Source: Streptomyces sp. TLI_105 (GTDB lineage: Bacteria > Actinomycetota > Actinomycetes > Streptomycetales > Streptomycetaceae). Taken from it: 64,000 bases of DNA. The DNA lies in NCBI RefSeq assembly GCF_900105415.1, contig NZ_FNSM01000001.1, forward strand, positions 2,108,001 to 2,172,000. Reading direction: 5' to 3'. Every line of letters begins with the position of its first letter. The first letter of the stretch is position 1. Under the pieces are notes generated by a model, which did not search any database, had not been told where the DNA came from, and saw only the letters and a program-made list of their open reading frames with translations. This document shows, one piece after another, positions 28,501-37,300 of this stretch. Position numbers and translations under genes: made by a program.

Positions 28501-28762
28501 GGTCGAGCGCGGCGGTGAGCGCCGCGGTGTCGAGGTCGCCGCGCAGCCGCAGCGCGCGCAGCGTGTTGTACTCCGCGCTGTCCGGTTCCAGTTCGGCCAG
28601 GAACCAGAGCCGTTCCTGCGCCGACGACATCGGCAGCAGGCCGTCGCGGGGGACGGTCGGGATCGGCCGCTCCTCGGAGGCGGACTCGCCGGCGAGGCGA
28701 CGCAGCAGCTCCGCCTGCAGGTGCGCCGGTACGGACGCGAACTTCTCGTCTGGCTGGGTCAT
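19589..28762 (-). CDS. Nonribosomal peptide synthetase, modules 3-4 (C-A-T-E-C-A-T-E)
   Basis: 3057 residues from the ATG at 28762 with GGAGGAACG before it. Domains in order: C (about 1-470; MHHIVCDGWS, His173), A (495-990), T (ELGGDS, Ser1041), E (1090-1545; HHLVVDGVTW), C (1570-2000; HHLLLDGWS), A (2025-2515), T (DLGGDS, Ser2559), E (2610-3050; HHLVIDAVSW). There is no thioesterase. By alignment to GrsA, my hand-read specificity residues are D-L-G-V-L-V-N-V-D-K for the first A domain and D-A-N-S-V-V-A-V-T-K for the second. The Asp near the end of the first is also seen in some basic-residue codes and may fit enduracididine. Both residues should become D. The second A domain has PKAGM in core motif A3 instead of PKGxM. 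Confidence 0.95.
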   Translation of the reverse strand: MTQPDEKFASVPAHLQAELLRRLAGESASEERPIPTVPRDGLLPMSSAQERLWFLAELEPDSAEYNTLRALRLRGDLDTAALTAALDQVVRRHETLRTTFDASDGRGVQVVHEHTGQPLPTVDVSGPDARTAVERFLATEMNKPFDLRHGPLLRATLLRVDDREHVLVLAMHHIVCDGWSTGRLLGELAAGYEAAVGGATASLPAVPVQYADYAAWERERAAGLDEQLAYWRDRLAGMRTAELPTDRPRPPVRTPAGATLPVEIPADVLDRLRELSRGQDATLFMALVTVTKVLLARYCGETDVAVGTVTLGRQRPELENLIGFFINTVVLRSQVDESLSFTELLGRVRTGLLEAFAHDEVPFQRLVEAVRPDRDASRPPLVQVMVNLQNMADTLPAFRGLDVTEIQPPVDVAKLDLTFDFYEDASSLVCYLEYSTDLFDRATVERLGGHLVTLLRAVAEESAAPLAGLSMLPADELRTLTADWQGPTLEVPAARTLHRIFDEQASRTPDSVAVSDGSRRLTFAELAERANRLAHHLVAAGVRPGVLTGVCLDRGVDAMVALLAVLKAGGAFVPLDPEHPAGRLAMMLEDAATPVLITDSAAVGEGPWTTVRLDTDQDAIARRPATPPTTAAGPDDLAYVVYTSGSTGRPKGVMVSHRNAVHMMRAWDARYDLTGLRGRSLSVSSLAVDLFLGDFLMSAMYGGEMVICPAEVITDPPALAALISEVRPQLLVTTPSLAKAIAQELSWTGGRADSLRVLAVGSEAWLADDAAAVLELLSPDAVVTNNYGATETTVDSTTYRLRAGEPVGSAIVPVGRPLGNTRAYVLDSRLRPVPVGVPGEIHIGGDGVAQGYWNRPELTAQRFLDDPFTGGRLYRTGDIGRWRPDGDVEYLGRADDQVKVRGFRVELGEVEAAMLRHPGITAAAAAVRPDPAGRDRLVGYLLADGAAPTLTELRAFLAGIVPDPAIPSALVVLDELPMTPSGTLDRKALPTPTATDHAPASHVPPRNRTESELAAIWAEVLGLDPGTVGAEDNFFELGGDSIVGLQVVSKARRAGLRLTAKQIFLYQTVADLAAVVRAADEPAPRTPAIAVGDVPLTPVQRWYFEQYPQGAVHFNQSMFVELAPGTDPAALRTAVSALLDHHDALRLRAVPADGSWRQHCAITETGEPFRTVDLSGLGPDARERAVHEAVTAAQTGFRLDTGPLLGAVLFTGAPEPDRLFVTAHHLVVDGVTWRVLLSDLELAHDQAARGLPVSLPEKTTSFREWSRRLTEAAVSGRFDDERPYWQAVEAASVACPPLPAAGATPLAAGRTVSLPVDGAAPDTLAHARTVEAGLDAELTRALLRDVPAAYRTQVNDVLLTALAAVLTDWTGGDAVAVELEGHGRENLFDDVDLSRTAGWFTTLFPVVLPVPGEDWGTRLKAVKETLRAVPEAGIGYGALRHLTGNAALGGGRCQVGFNYHGHFDVATGDGLLRAWHPSPAPDRGADLTRPNLLEITGMVRDGRLEFSWEYSAALHDEATIAGLAERFTAALADIVAHCSRAGGCTPSDFPLAGLDQAGVDRIAGDGRAVEDLYPLTPMQSGLLFHSLDAHEDDIYLTHVGLVLDGVPDPALLVEAWQRVVDRTSVLRTAIADAEGGRPLQVVHRDVRVPAVIEDWSELTETQQQDRIRLLAEAPSEPLDLSRPPLLRLHLARLSASTVHLRCSSHHLLLDGWSFADVLGEVFAEHAALQGREVAPPRPRRPFREYVRWLAEQDTAAAQAYWTGLLAGFSAPTALPYDRPPLRSHQSRDTGHIDLALTAEETGRLEGFAREARVTVNTLIQGAWALLLSRYSGDRQVCFGTTVGGRPAELPGSDEMVGLFINTLPARLTVSPDRELRAWLREIQEQQVDGRQYEYVSLAQVRNWAGIPAGTDLFDSCVVFENFPYDEHAAERHGLEVRSLAGLETSNFPLTCVAHLVDGLHLRLGYDPRLFDDATAGRFADHLLGMLDAMVAAPAATLRDLPMVRGAERDRLVEEFNGVPSGYPDRCLHELFAEVAREHPDRLAVVAGDTRLTYAELDARSDRLAHDLVGRGVGPEVPVGICLPGGAEMITAMLGVLKAGGAYVPLDPGYPSERLTYLFHDSGVPVLLTSAALAPGLPPTGAEVLLVDDLRPGPAVGPPPSRTVPDNLAVLVYTSGSTGVPKAGMVTHRGLVRLVRAAGEHTFGDATTIAQHHSISFDAAQNELWQALLSGACLAVRPGDFRSVDELDKFLRDHEVQAMSFSAGFFHAVADTDPGILAGLRKVVVGGEALSAPHCARVLDRLPGLRIVNAYGPTECSVTATCFPVERGGRPGRTVPVGRPTADTRVYLLDRDLQVVPVGVAGEAYLAGDGVSRGYRDRPAMTAERFLPDPFGKPGSRMYRTGDLMRWRPDGTLEFVGRTDDQVKLRGYRIELGEIEQALAEHPDVARAAVVVREDQPGRRRLVGYVVSEQDPAELTSYLASRLPEYMVPAALVRLERIPLTPHGKVDRRALPEPTTTAADRASVEPRTPDEHTMAAIWAEVLGVERVGVTDDFFDLGGDSILSIQVVFKSRRAGLQVSSSDLFRHPTVEQLVAAAGRDRRVAATQRAEAGEVPLTPIQYEFFARNTVAPHHLAQSIHVELAADTDEAALRAALAAVVAHHDALRMRYTRDERGHWSQRNAAAETGELFERHDLSGLPDEELPPVMNRLAAAADTGFDLADGPLLRAVLFDLGPDRRAHLHLTVHHLVIDAVSWRILNHDLDLAYRQALGGEAIDLGAKTSSFRQWATRLAAHAADGGFADQAAYWDAVPEAAPLPTDGSGPNVVSSRRIMPLRLEKDETEALLRVAPGRFRARVSDVLLSALAWTMCRWSGDDRLVIEMEGHGREEIFDDIDLSRTVGWFTSSYPVALTVPGRTDDEADWPAVVRSVRRCLRAVPGNGLGHGALRHLAGSGTPAAEHTPPAVLFNYHSQTEEITRTVDRSLFHAFHAPIGREQDDRERVVQALEVVGAVEDGRLGFDLYYSVALHEPATIERVGSELVAALRSIARLCEPALGAEDDR

Positions 28763-28779
28763 CTGCGTTCCTCCCTGGG

Positions 28780-31700
28780 TCAGATCCGGCCGGGCGCCTG
28801 GGTGCCGGAGACGGCGGTCAGGCTCGCGAAGACGCGCTCCTGGACCACTCCGGCGAGGTCGCTCACATGTCGGTGCTCGAACAGGTCCCTCGGGGAGATC
28901 GGCACGCCGAACGCCGCGCGCATGCGGACGGCCAGGCGGATCGCGTTGATCGAGTCGCCGCCGAGGTCGAAGAAGCTGTCGTGCGTGCCCACCCGGGGGG
29001 CGGCCAGCACCTCGCCCCAGATCCGGCAGAGGGCCTCCTCGGTCGGGTTGGCCGGCGCCACGTACGACTCCTCGTCCGGGCGGACGTTCGCCACGGGCAG
29101 CGCCGCCCGGTCGAGCTTCCCGTTGCGGTTGACCGGCAGCACCGTCAGCGACACCACGGCGGCCGGGACCATGTAGGCGGGCACGTGCCGGGCGACGTGG
29201 GCGCGCAGCTCGTCCGCGGTCGGCACGCCCGCGCGCGGCACCACGTACGCGACGAGCCGCTTGCCGGCCTGATCGGCCTGTACGACGACCGCGGCCTCGG
29301 CCACCGCCTCGTGCCGCAGCAGCACGTTCTCGACCTCGCGCGGCTCCACCCGGAAGCCGCGGATCTTGACCTGGTCGTCCGCCCGGCCGGCGAACTCCAG
29401 CGTGCCGTCCGGGTTCCAGCGGGCCAGGTCGCCGGTGCGGTAGAGGCGGGCGCCCGGCCTTCCGAAGGGGTCGGCCACGAAGCGCTCCGCGGTCAGGCCG
29501 GGCCGTCCGACGTAACCGCGGCCCACGCCGTCGCCGCCCAGGTAGAGCTCGCCCCTGACGCCGGGCGGCACGGGGCGCAGCCGGTCGTCGAGGACGCGGA
29601 CGCTGGTGTTGGGGATCGGCCTGCCGATCGGGACGTTGTCGTAGCGGACGCCGGGCTCCACGGCGAAGAGCGTCGCGGCGACCGCGCATTCGCTGGGTCC
29701 GTACCCGTTGAGCAGGCGGCGGCCGGGCGACCAGGCGGCGGCGAGGTCCGGGGTGAGGACCTCGCCGCCGCACAGGATGGACTCCAGGTGCGGCAGCGCG
29801 GCCGGGTCGAGCACCGGCAGGACGGTCGGCGGTCCGGTGACCGCGCCGGCGTCGGCCTCCCGTAGCTGCTCGACGAGTTCGGCGCCGCTGTAGGTCCCGG
29901 CGGTGACGGGAGCGACCAGCGTGGCGCCGCCCGCGAGCGTGCTCAGCAGGACGAGCGAGGCGGCGTCGAAGCTCATGGGGGCGAGCTGGTAGATCCGGCT
30001 GCCGGGGCGCACGTGCAGGGGGACGACCGTCTCCACGGTGTTGACCATGGACCGGTGCTCGATCATGGTGCCCTTGGGCTTCCCGGTCGAGCCCGAGGTG
30101 TAGACGGTGAACACGAGGTCGCGGGGGCTGCCGGGGTCGGGCGGGGCGGTCGCCGGCCGGGTGGCGATGGCGGGCCAGTCCTCGTCGAGCAGGACGAGGG
30201 GGGTCGTCGTGCCGGTGAAGACGCCGAGGTGGCGGGTGTGGGTGAGGACCACCGCCGGTCGCGCCTCCTCCAGGATCGCGGCGGTGCGCGCGGCGGGGTA
30301 GTCGGGGTCGATCGGTACGTACGCGCCGCCGGCCTTGAGCACGCCCAGGACGCCGACGACCAGGTCCGGGCCCCGCTCGACGGACACCCCGACGAGCACG
30401 TCCGCGCCGACGCCGAGGTCCACCAGGTGGTGGGCGAGCCGGTTGGAGCGCTCCTCGACCTCCGCGTAGGTGAGCCGGTGGTCGCCGCGCTCGATCGCGA
30501 CGGTGTCGGGCCATCCGGCGGCGCGCTCGCTGATGATCCGGTGCATGCGCCGCTCGATGGAGTGCTCGGAGGGTGCGGCCACGCCCCACTCGCCGAGGAC
30601 GAGTTCCCGCTCGGCGCCGGTCAGCGCGGTCACGTCGCCGACGCTCGGCGCGGTTCCGGCGGCCAGTCCGTCCAGTACGGTGATCAGGCGGGCGCCGACG
30701 CGCTCCACGGTGGCCGGATCGAAGACCGTCTCGTCGTAGAGCAGTCGCATGACCGGCGATTCGCCGGGGAACACGCTCAGCGCCAGCGGGTAGTTGGTGG
30801 CGAACTCGACGTCGAACGCGCGGACGGCCGTCCGGTCGAACGGGTAGTTCTGGAAGACCACGGCGGTGTGGAACAGCGCGGAACCGGGCGCCACGTCGGC
30901 GAAGGACTGCACGCGGTTGAGCGGGGCGTACCCGAACTCCCGTGCCGCGGCCTGCTCGCGCTGCAGCTCCTCGAGCCAGGGCAGGGTCCGCGCGTCGTCG
31001 TCCACCTGGACCCGGACCGGCTGCGTGTTGATCATCATGCCGACCATCGACTCGACGCCGGGCAGCTCCGCCGGCCGCAGCGCCGTGCTCGTGCCGAAGC
31101 AGACGTCGCGTTCGCCGCCCAGGCGCGCGAGCAGGATCGCCCATGCCCCCTGGACCAGGGTGTTGGCGGTGAGCCCGGTGCGCCGCGCGTACGCCGAGAC
31201 CCGCGCGGCCGTCCCCGCCGGGACCGTCACCTGCACCGATCGCCTGGCCGCGGGCCGGTGGCCCTCGGGGGGCTGCCGGTCGCCGGGCACGGACACGGGG
31301 GTCGTGAAGCCGGCCATCCGGGCGCGCCAGTAGTCGTCGGCGGCGTCCAGGTCCTGGTCCGCGAGCCAGTGCACGAAGTCCTGGAAGGGCGGCCGCGTCC
31401 GCACCGGTTCGCCGCGGTATCCGTCGAGCACGTCCTGCAGCAGCTCCGCGGAGCTCCATCCGTCGGTGAGCACGTGGTGCATCGTCCAGACGAGCTGGAC
31501 GGAGTCCGGGCCGAGCCGCGCGATCGTGACCCGGCTCAGCGGGGCCCGGGTGAGGTCGAGGCCGGCGGCGCGGTCGGCGTCGAGCAGCTCCCGCAGCCGC
31601 GCGGGGCGCTCGGCCTCCGGCAGGGCGCTCCAGTCGAGGTGGGTCACCGGCAGGGTGACCCGGTCCCTGACGAGCTGCACGGGCTCCTCGACGTCGGTCC

Positions 31701-33684
31701 AGCGGAGTTCGGTGCGGAGCACCGCGTGGCGTTCCGTGGCCTCCTGCCAGGCCCGGCCGAGGCGGTCGGGGTCGGTGACGTCGCCGAGCCGGACGACGAA
31801 CTGGATCAGGTGCAGCGCCGGGTCGTCGAGCATGAGGGCGTCGAAGAGCATGCCGCTCTGCAGGGGGGTCAGGGGATAGCCGGCCGCGCGCGCGGGGCGG
31901 TGCGTTGCCGCCGGGTCCTCGTCGAGCCGTGTCGCCGCGGCGGCCAGCGCCTCGACCGTCGGGTGGGTGAAGACGTCGGCCGTGCTCAGCACGAGCCCTC
32001 CGGCCCGCGCCCGTGCGACGCACTTCATGGCCAGCACGGAGTCGCCGCCGAGGGCGAAGAAGTCGTCCCTCGTGCCGACCCGTTCGACGCCGAGCGTCTC
32101 GGCCCAGATCGCCGCGAGCGCGCGCTCCGCGTCCGTGCGCGGCGCGCGGTGGCCCTCCGCGCCGTCGGCCGGGGGGTCGGGCAGCGCGGGCCGGTCCACC
32201 TTGCCGTTGGCGTTGACCGGCAGCCGGTCCATCCAGACGACGCGCGCGGGCACCATGTAGGCCGGGAGGCGTTCGGCCAGCCGGTCGAGCAGTTCCCGCT
32301 CGGGGAGGGGGCTCGGCCCCGTCGGGTACGCGACGAGGCTGCGCGTCGGGCCGTTCTCCCGTACGACCACGACGACGTCGGTGACGCCGGCGCAGTCGCG
32401 CAGCGCGGCCTCGATCTCGCCCAGCTCGATCCGGAACCCCCGGATCTTGACCTGGTGGTCGGTCCGGCCGAGGAACTCGATGAGCCCGTCCTCGGTCAGG
32501 CGCACCCGGTCCCCGGTGCGGTAGAGGCGGTCGCCGTGCGCGAACGGGCTGGCCACGAAGCGCTCGGCGGTCAGCGCGGGGCGTCCGAAGTAGCCGCGGC
32601 CCGTGCCCTCGCCGGCCAGGTACAGCTCGCCGGTGCCGCCCGCGTCGACCGGTCGCAGCCGCTCGTCGAGCACGTACGCCTCGGTGTCGTCGAGGGCCGT
32701 GCCGATCACCGCGGCCCGGGTGGGCGGCTCGTCCGGGGGCGTGCGGTGCGTGGTGGCGAAGACCGTGCACTCGGTGGGGCCGTAGCCGTTGACGAGCGTG
32801 GTGTCCGGGCAGGCGCGCCGCACCCGCTCCACGGCGGTCGCCGACGGGGCTTCGCCGCCCGCCCACACCTCGCGCAGCCCCGCGAAGCAGTCGGGCTGCT
32901 CCTCGGCGAAGAGCCGGAACAGGGTCGCCGTCAGGAAGACGGCGTCGACGGGGTGTTCGGCGACGAGCGCGGCCAGGCCGGGGGCGGTCAGCTCCGGGGG
33001 TCCGACGACCACGCGGCCGCCGTTGAGCAGCGGCAGCCAGACCTCGTACGTGGAGGCGTCGAAGGCGAGCGGCGCGTTGAACAGCGTGCAGCGGCCGAAG
33101 GCGGCGCGCATGTGGGGTTCGCGGGCCAGCGCCGTGATGTTGCGGTGGGTGATGGACACGCCCTTGGGCAGGCCGGTCGAGCCCGAGGTGTGGATGATGT
33201 AGGCGAGTTGCTCCTGGTCGACGGTCACGTGCGGGGCGTCGGGGCGCCGGTCCGTGTCGGCGCCGTCCACGAGGAGCACGGGGACCCCGGCGGTCGCCGC
33301 CCGCTCGACGGTCGACCGGTCGGCGATCAGCACGACCGCCTCGGTCTCGGCGAGTGTCCAGCGGATCCGCTCGTCGGGGTGGCTCTCGTGCAGCGGCACG
33401 TAGACCCCGCCCGCCTTGAGGACGGCGAGCAGGGCGACGACGGTCTCCGAGGAGTGGCCCGAGCGGCCCGTCAGCATGCCGACCCGCGACTCGGCGGTGA
33501 CTCCGGCGGCGACGAGGAGGTGGGCCAGGTGGTTGGCGCGCTCGTCCAACTCGCCGTACGTGAGGGTCCTGTCGGCGTCGACGACCGCGGGCGCGTCGGG
33601 GTTCCGGCGGGCGCGCGCGGCGACGAGGTCGTGGACGGCCCGGTTCTCCGGGACGGCGGGTGCGTTGCCGAAATCGTGGGACAT
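28780..33684 (-). CDS. Nonribosomal peptide synthetase, modules 1-2 (A-T-C-A-T)
   Basis: 1634 residues from the ATG at 33684 (GGAGGG before it). The protein opens directly with an adenylation domain, so it starts the peptide with a free amine. Domains: A (about 20-500), T (ALGGDS, Ser549), C (605-1010; [10 protein letters not shown], His737), A (1045-1525), T (DLGGDS, Ser1578). There is no epimerase. Hand-aligned specificity residues are D-A-Y-L-V-A-G-V-F-K for module 1 and D-A-L-T-I-C-G-V-A-K for module 2. The second loosely resembles aromatic codes; both are uncertain. The next NRPS gene follows after 17 bases on the same strand. The MbtH-like protein at 43231 probably assists adenylation. 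Confidence 0.95.
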   Translation of the reverse strand: MSHDFGNAPAVPENRAVHDLVAARARRNPDAPAVVDADRTLTYGELDERANHLAHLLVAAGVTAESRVGMLTGRSGHSSETVVALLAVLKAGGVYVPLHESHPDERIRWTLAETEAVVLIADRSTVERAATAGVPVLLVDGADTDRRPDAPHVTVDQEQLAYIIHTSGSTGLPKGVSITHRNITALAREPHMRAAFGRCTLFNAPLAFDASTYEVWLPLLNGGRVVVGPPELTAPGLAALVAEHPVDAVFLTATLFRLFAEEQPDCFAGLREVWAGGEAPSATAVERVRRACPDTTLVNGYGPTECTVFATTHRTPPDEPPTRAAVIGTALDDTEAYVLDERLRPVDAGGTGELYLAGEGTGRGYFGRPALTAERFVASPFAHGDRLYRTGDRVRLTEDGLIEFLGRTDHQVKIRGFRIELGEIEAALRDCAGVTDVVVVVRENGPTRSLVAYPTGPSPLPERELLDRLAERLPAYMVPARVVWMDRLPVNANGKVDRPALPDPPADGAEGHRAPRTDAERALAAIWAETLGVERVGTRDDFFALGGDSVLAMKCVARARAGGLVLSTADVFTHPTVEALAAAATRLDEDPAATHRPARAAGYPLTPLQSGMLFDALMLDDPALHLIQFVVRLGDVTDPDRLGRAWQEATERHAVLRTELRWTDVEEPVQLVRDRVTLPVTHLDWSALPEAERPARLRELLDADRAAGLDLTRAPLSRVTIARLGPDSVQLVWTMHHVLTDGWSSAELLQDVLDGYRGEPVRTRPPFQDFVHWLADQDLDAADDYWRARMAGFTTPVSVPGDRQPPEGHRPAARRSVQVTVPAGTAARVSAYARRTGLTANTLVQGAWAILLARLGGERDVCFGTSTALRPAELPGVESMVGMMINTQPVRVQVDDDARTLPWLEELQREQAAAREFGYAPLNRVQSFADVAPGSALFHTAVVFQNYPFDRTAVRAFDVEFATNYPLALSVFPGESPVMRLLYDETVFDPATVERVGARLITVLDGLAAGTAPSVGDVTALTGAERELVLGEWGVAAPSEHSIERRMHRIISERAAGWPDTVAIERGDHRLTYAEVEERSNRLAHHLVDLGVGADVLVGVSVERGPDLVVGVLGVLKAGGAYVPIDPDYPAARTAAILEEARPAVVLTHTRHLGVFTGTTTPLVLLDEDWPAIATRPATAPPDPGSPRDLVFTVYTSGSTGKPKGTMIEHRSMVNTVETVVPLHVRPGSRIYQLAPMSFDAASLVLLSTLAGGATLVAPVTAGTYSGAELVEQLREADAGAVTGPPTVLPVLDPAALPHLESILCGGEVLTPDLAAAWSPGRRLLNGYGPSECAVAATLFAVEPGVRYDNVPIGRPIPNTSVRVLDDRLRPVPPGVRGELYLGGDGVGRGYVGRPGLTAERFVADPFGRPGARLYRTGDLARWNPDGTLEFAGRADDQVKIRGFRVEPREVENVLLRHEAVAEAAVVVQADQAGKRLVAYVVPRAGVPTADELRAHVARHVPAYMVPAAVVSLTVLPVNRNGKLDRAALPVANVRPDEESYVAPANPTEEALCRIWGEVLAAPRVGTHDSFFDLGGDSINAIRLAVRMRAAFGVPISPRDLFEHRHVSDLAGVVQERVFASLTAVSGTQAPGRI

Positions 33685-33816
33685 GCTCGACCCTCCACTG
33701 GAGACGCGTGGGGCGCGGATCTGTTCGACGGTCGAGCTTGGCGTGCGAAGGCGGACCGGCTCCACGTTCTTGAGCGGTGAGGAAACTGCCCGCTCGACGG
33801 GCCCCCGGGATGCGCG

Positions 33817-33858
33817 AAGCGGGTGAGGCGCGGCCGGGGCCACGCCTCACCCGCTTCA
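33817..33858 (-). terminator. Intrinsic terminator after the FtsX-type permease gene
   Basis: A perfect 15-base stem (33817-33831 with 33844-33858) and a 12-base GC-rich loop lie just downstream of the permease stop. It separates the exporter operon from the NRPS promoter region (33685-33816). Confidence 0.85.
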
Positions 33859-33869
33859 GCGGTCGTACG

Positions 33870-36572
33870 TCACTCGGGCTGGGCGATCGCCTCCACGGCG
33901 GGGGGCCGCAGGGCGAGCCGGGCCGGCAGCATCACGGCGGGCCAGGCGATCGCCGCGGCCGCGACCACGATGCCGAGGTAGAGCAGGGGCGGGATGGAGG
34001 GGAAGACCGAGTGCCGGATGGCGTAGCTCATCCCGATCAGCGACGGCAGCGCGGCGATCGTGCCGACGACGACCGCGGAGAGCACGATGATGCCCGCCTC
34101 CTGGCGCATCATCGCCCTGACCTGGGCGGTGCGGGTGCCGACGAGGCGCAGCAGGGCGAACTCGCGGCGCCGTGAGATCGTCGCCATGACCAGGGTGTTG
34201 ACGACGGCGATGGCGAGATAGCCGAGCAGTACGGCGTTGAGCACGAGGCTGATCCCGCCGTCGCCCGCGCCGTCGGTCGGCGCGGCGGTGACCGCCCCGG
34301 CGTCGCCCACGCTCAACGTCGGATACGCCTTCAGCGCCGCGGTCAGCTCCGCCTCCCGGTCGGAGTTCACCATCAGCCACTGGTCGAGGCGGTCGGTGGT
34401 GTGCGCGACGACCACGTCGTGGGGCAGCGTGACGTCGCCGAAGCCGAGCCCGTTCTCGTAGACCGCGACCACCCGGGCCTTCTCGACGGTGCCGTCGCCG
34501 AGGTGCACCTCGACCCGGTCGCCCACGTCGGCGCCGACCGTGCCGGCCACGAGGCGGCTGAGGGCGACCGTGGATCCGGTGAGACCGCTCAGATCGCCGC
34601 GCAGCACGCCCAGGTCCAGGGTGTCCGGTACGGCGGCGGGGTCGACGCCCTGCGCCGTGGAGACCCGGTACTGGATGCTGTCGCCGTCGGGCCACGTGAG
34701 GATCGTCGAGGTCCGGGCGACCCGGCCGACCGTGCGGACGCCGGGGACGCGGCGGAGCTCCTCGGCCAGGTCCGGTGAGATGCCCGCGCCGACGGAGGTC
34801 ACCACGTGGTCGGCGATCACGCCGTCGACGGCCTGGTCGTGGGCGGTCGCGGCGAGCGTCGTGCCGCTGAAGAGCTGTGCGGACGCCATGGTCACGCCCA
34901 TGATCAGCGGGGTGGTGGCAGCGCTGACCCGGCGGGCCCTGGCCCGGGAGTTGGCGAGGGCGAGGAACCGGGTGACCTCGCCCGGGCGGCGGCCGAGCAG
35001 CTTCGCGACGCCGCCGAACAGCTTCGGTCCGAGCAGGCCGACGGCGATCACCAGGACCAGGGCGGAGCTGGCGGCGCCCTCGATCGCCGCCTCACCGGGC
35101 AGCACGATCGGCAGCACGACCGCCACGGCCAGGCCCGCGGGCACGAGCAGCACACCGAGGGAGAGACGGAACCAGCCGAGCTTCTTGGGCTCGACCGCCA
35201 CGTCGCCGAGCGCTTCGACGGCGCTGACCTTCGCGGCGCGGCGGGCCGCGAGCCAGCCGCCGATCCGGGCCGCGAGGACGCAGATCAGCAGGGCGAACAG
35301 CAGCGGCAGCGGCGTGATCACCAGGGAGAATCCGGGCGGCAGCGCACCGGCCGCCGTGAAAACGGTGTGCAGCAGCATGGCGAGCAGGACGCCGGGGACG
35401 GCGCCGAGCACGGCACCGATCCCGCCGACGAGCACGGCCTCGCCCCCGATCATGCGCAGCACCTGCCGGGGGGTGGCACCGACGGCCCGCAGCAGGGCCA
35501 GCTCGCGGCGCCGCTGCTGCACCGACAGCGCCAGCGTGCCGGCGACCACGATGACCACGAGGAGGATCATGGTGGCGCCGAACGCACTGGCCACCTCGAT
35601 GACGAACGCCCGCATCTGCCCGACGTCGAGCGTCTCGACGTCGCTGCGGTCGTCGCCGGTGTACGTGACCGCCCCGGGCACGGCCTTCTCGATCCGGTCG
35701 GCGAGGTCGCCCGCGTCGGTCCCCTGCGCGGCCAGCACCCCGACGGCGTCGACCGTGCCGGGCGGGCCGTGGAGCCGCGCCGCCCGGTCGTCGGTGAAGA
35801 AGACCGCCGACTGCCGGGCGAACGGGGCCGCGGGCTCGGCGACGCCGCTGACCCGGTACGACCTCGGGGCCGACCCGGTCACCAGCGTGACCGTGTCTCC
35901 CGGGGCGAGCCCGGCCCGCCGGGCGAGGTCGCCGTCGAGCACGACGTCGTCGGCCGCTCGCGGCGGGGTGCCCGAGCGCAGCGTGAACGGCGTGAGCACC
36001 GAGGCGGACCAGCCGTGTCCGTACACGGGCGGGCCGTCGAGCACGGAGCCCTTCTCGAGGACGGTCGTACGGACGCTGACGTCCCCGACGGCGGACGCGA
36101 CGCCCTTGACCGCGGCGACCTTCGCGACCGTGTCGGCGGGCAGCCTGACCCGCTCGGAGAGCCGCGGGTCCGTGTCGCCCTCGACGGACATGGCCTGGTA
36201 GCCGCCGACGACCACGGCCGCCCCGTGGTACCGCTCGGCCGGGGCTCCCGAGCTGATGCCGGTCTCCAGCAGCACACCGCAGGCGCTGATGACGGCGGAG
36301 CCGACCGCGACGGCGATCAGCACCGCCGCGAAGCCGCCCTTGCGGCCGCGGATCGTGCTCCAGGCCAGCGAGAGGTTCTGGCGCGAGAGCGTGCGGACCT
36401 TCTTCCTGGCCTTCTCGGCCTTCTTCGCCCTCTTGGCCTCCTTGGCCCCTTCCTCCCTTCTGGCCTTCTCCGCCTTCCTGGCCTCCTTGGCCTCTTCCGC
36501 TCTCCTGGCCTTCTCCGCCTTCTTGCCGGGCGGCGGATCCGCCGCCCCGGCCACGCTCCCGCGGCTCACCAC
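33870..36572 (-). CDS. FtsX/MacB-type ABC-transporter permease with a Lys/Glu/Ala-rich tail at the N-terminus
   Basis: About 900 residues; the start is GTG at 36572 or the adjacent GTG at 36569, which gives a GTGA overlap with the ATPase stop. Residues 15-60 are a charged repeat (EKARRAEEAKEARKAEKARR and similar), probably a cytoplasmic helix. One transmembrane helix, a large extracytoplasmic domain, and three helices with an FtsX domain follow (LALSVQQRRRELALLRAVGA). The arrangement is then repeated (MATISRRREFALLRLVG near the C-terminus). This eight-to-ten-helix duplicated form is common in Streptomyces peptide-antibiotic exporters and resistance pumps. It works with the ATPase encoded upstream. 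Confidence 0.9.
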   Translation of the reverse strand: MVSRGSVAGAADPPPGKKAEKARRAEEAKEARKAEKARREEGAKEAKRAKKAEKARKKVRTLSRQNLSLAWSTIRGRKGGFAAVLIAVAVGSAVISACGVLLETGISSGAPAERYHGAAVVVGGYQAMSVEGDTDPRLSERVRLPADTVAKVAAVKGVASAVGDVSVRTTVLEKGSVLDGPPVYGHGWSASVLTPFTLRSGTPPRAADDVVLDGDLARRAGLAPGDTVTLVTGSAPRSYRVSGVAEPAAPFARQSAVFFTDDRAARLHGPPGTVDAVGVLAAQGTDAGDLADRIEKAVPGAVTYTGDDRSDVETLDVGQMRAFVIEVASAFGATMILLVVIVVAGTLALSVQQRRRELALLRAVGATPRQVLRMIGGEAVLVGGIGAVLGAVPGVLLAMLLHTVFTAAGALPPGFSLVITPLPLLFALLICVLAARIGGWLAARRAAKVSAVEALGDVAVEPKKLGWFRLSLGVLLVPAGLAVAVVLPIVLPGEAAIEGAASSALVLVIAVGLLGPKLFGGVAKLLGRRPGEVTRFLALANSRARARRVSAATTPLIMGVTMASAQLFSGTTLAATAHDQAVDGVIADHVVTSVGAGISPDLAEELRRVPGVRTVGRVARTSTILTWPDGDSIQYRVSTAQGVDPAAVPDTLDLGVLRGDLSGLTGSTVALSRLVAGTVGADVGDRVEVHLGDGTVEKARVVAVYENGLGFGDVTLPHDVVVAHTTDRLDQWLMVNSDREAELTAALKAYPTLSVGDAGAVTAAPTDGAGDGGISLVLNAVLLGYLAIAVVNTLVMATISRRREFALLRLVGTRTAQVRAMMRQEAGIIVLSAVVVGTIAALPSLIGMSYAIRHSVFPSIPPLLYLGIVVAAAAIAWPAVMLPARLALRPPAVEAIAQPE

Positions 36573-37300
36573 TCACCCAGCCTGGTCATCCGCTCGGCCA
36601 CCTTCTCCGGCGTCGGCGCGGCGAGTTCGCCGGCCAGCCGGCCGTCGGCCAGGAAGGTCACCGAGTCCGCGTGCGAGGCGGCCACCGGATCGTGGGTCAC
36701 CATCACCACGGTCTGACCGGTCCGGTCGACGACCCCCCGCAGCAGTTCCAGGACCTGCTTGCCGGTCCGTGTGTCGAGCGCGCCGGTCGGCTCGTCGGCG
36801 AAGATCACGTCGGGTCCCGTGATGAGGGCGCGGGCGATGGCCACCCGCTGCCGCTGGCCGCCGGAGAGCTGCCCGGGATAGCGGTCGCCCATGTCGGCGA
36901 GCCCGACGTTCGCCAGCTCGGCGCGCACCCGGTCGGCGGGGACGGGGGCACCGGCCAGCCGGAAGGGCAGGCCCACGTTGTCGGCGACGGTGAGCGAGTC
37001 GAGCAGGTTGTAGGCCTGGAAGACGAATCCGACCCGTTCCCTGCGGATCTCGGTGAGCTGCTCCTCGTTCAGGCCGGCCAGCCGGGTGTCGCCGAGGGTC
37101 ACGCCCCCGTTCGTGGGTCTGTCGAGGCCCGCCGAGCAGTGCAGGAACGTGCTCTTGCCCGAGCCCGAGGGGCCCATGATGGCGATGAATGTTCCTCGCG
37201 GCACGCCCATCGTCACGTCGTCCAAGGCTGTGACCGCGTTACGGCCGGAACCGTAGGTTTTTGTCACGGATTCCAATAAGAGAGCATACCTGCCAGCCAC
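36566..37300 (-). CDS. ABC-transporter ATP-binding protein, LolD/MacB type, with an early TTA codon
   Basis: 244 residues from a GTG at 37300, chosen because GGAAAGGG lies 6 bases upstream; an ATG at 37318 is in frame but lacks a site. Walker A is [10 protein letters not shown], the Q-loop is FVFQAYNLL, the signature is LSGGQRQR, Walker B is [12 protein letters not shown] and the H-loop is VMVTHD, all intact. Codon 8 is TTA (37277-37279), so export should depend on bldA. Forms an operon with the FtsX-type permease. It probably exports the NRPS product or gives self-protection. Confidence 0.92.
   Translation of the reverse strand: MAGRYALLLESVTKTYGSGRNAVTALDDVTMGVPRGTFIAIMGPSGSGKSTFLHCSAGLDRPTNGGVTLGDTRLAGLNEEQLTEIRRERVGFVFQAYNLLDSLTVADNVGLPFRLAGAPVPADRVRAELANVGLADMGDRYPGQLSGGQRQRVAIARALITGPDVIFADEPTGALDTRTGKQVLELLRGVVDRTGQTVVMVTHDPVAASHADSVTFLADGRLAGELAAPTPEKVAERMTRLGEW

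Noticed and set aside
19691..33780. Several open frames over 1000 codons on the plus strand opposite the NRPS genes
   Set aside because: Codon bias and the complete domain set support the minus-strand NRPSs; the plus-strand products are Arg/Gly/Val/Asp-rich without any domain.
33685..33850. N-terminal extension of the first NRPS upstream of the ATG at 33684
   Set aside because: The extra residues have no domain, overlap the terminator region, and the ATG at 33684 has a good GGAGGG site.
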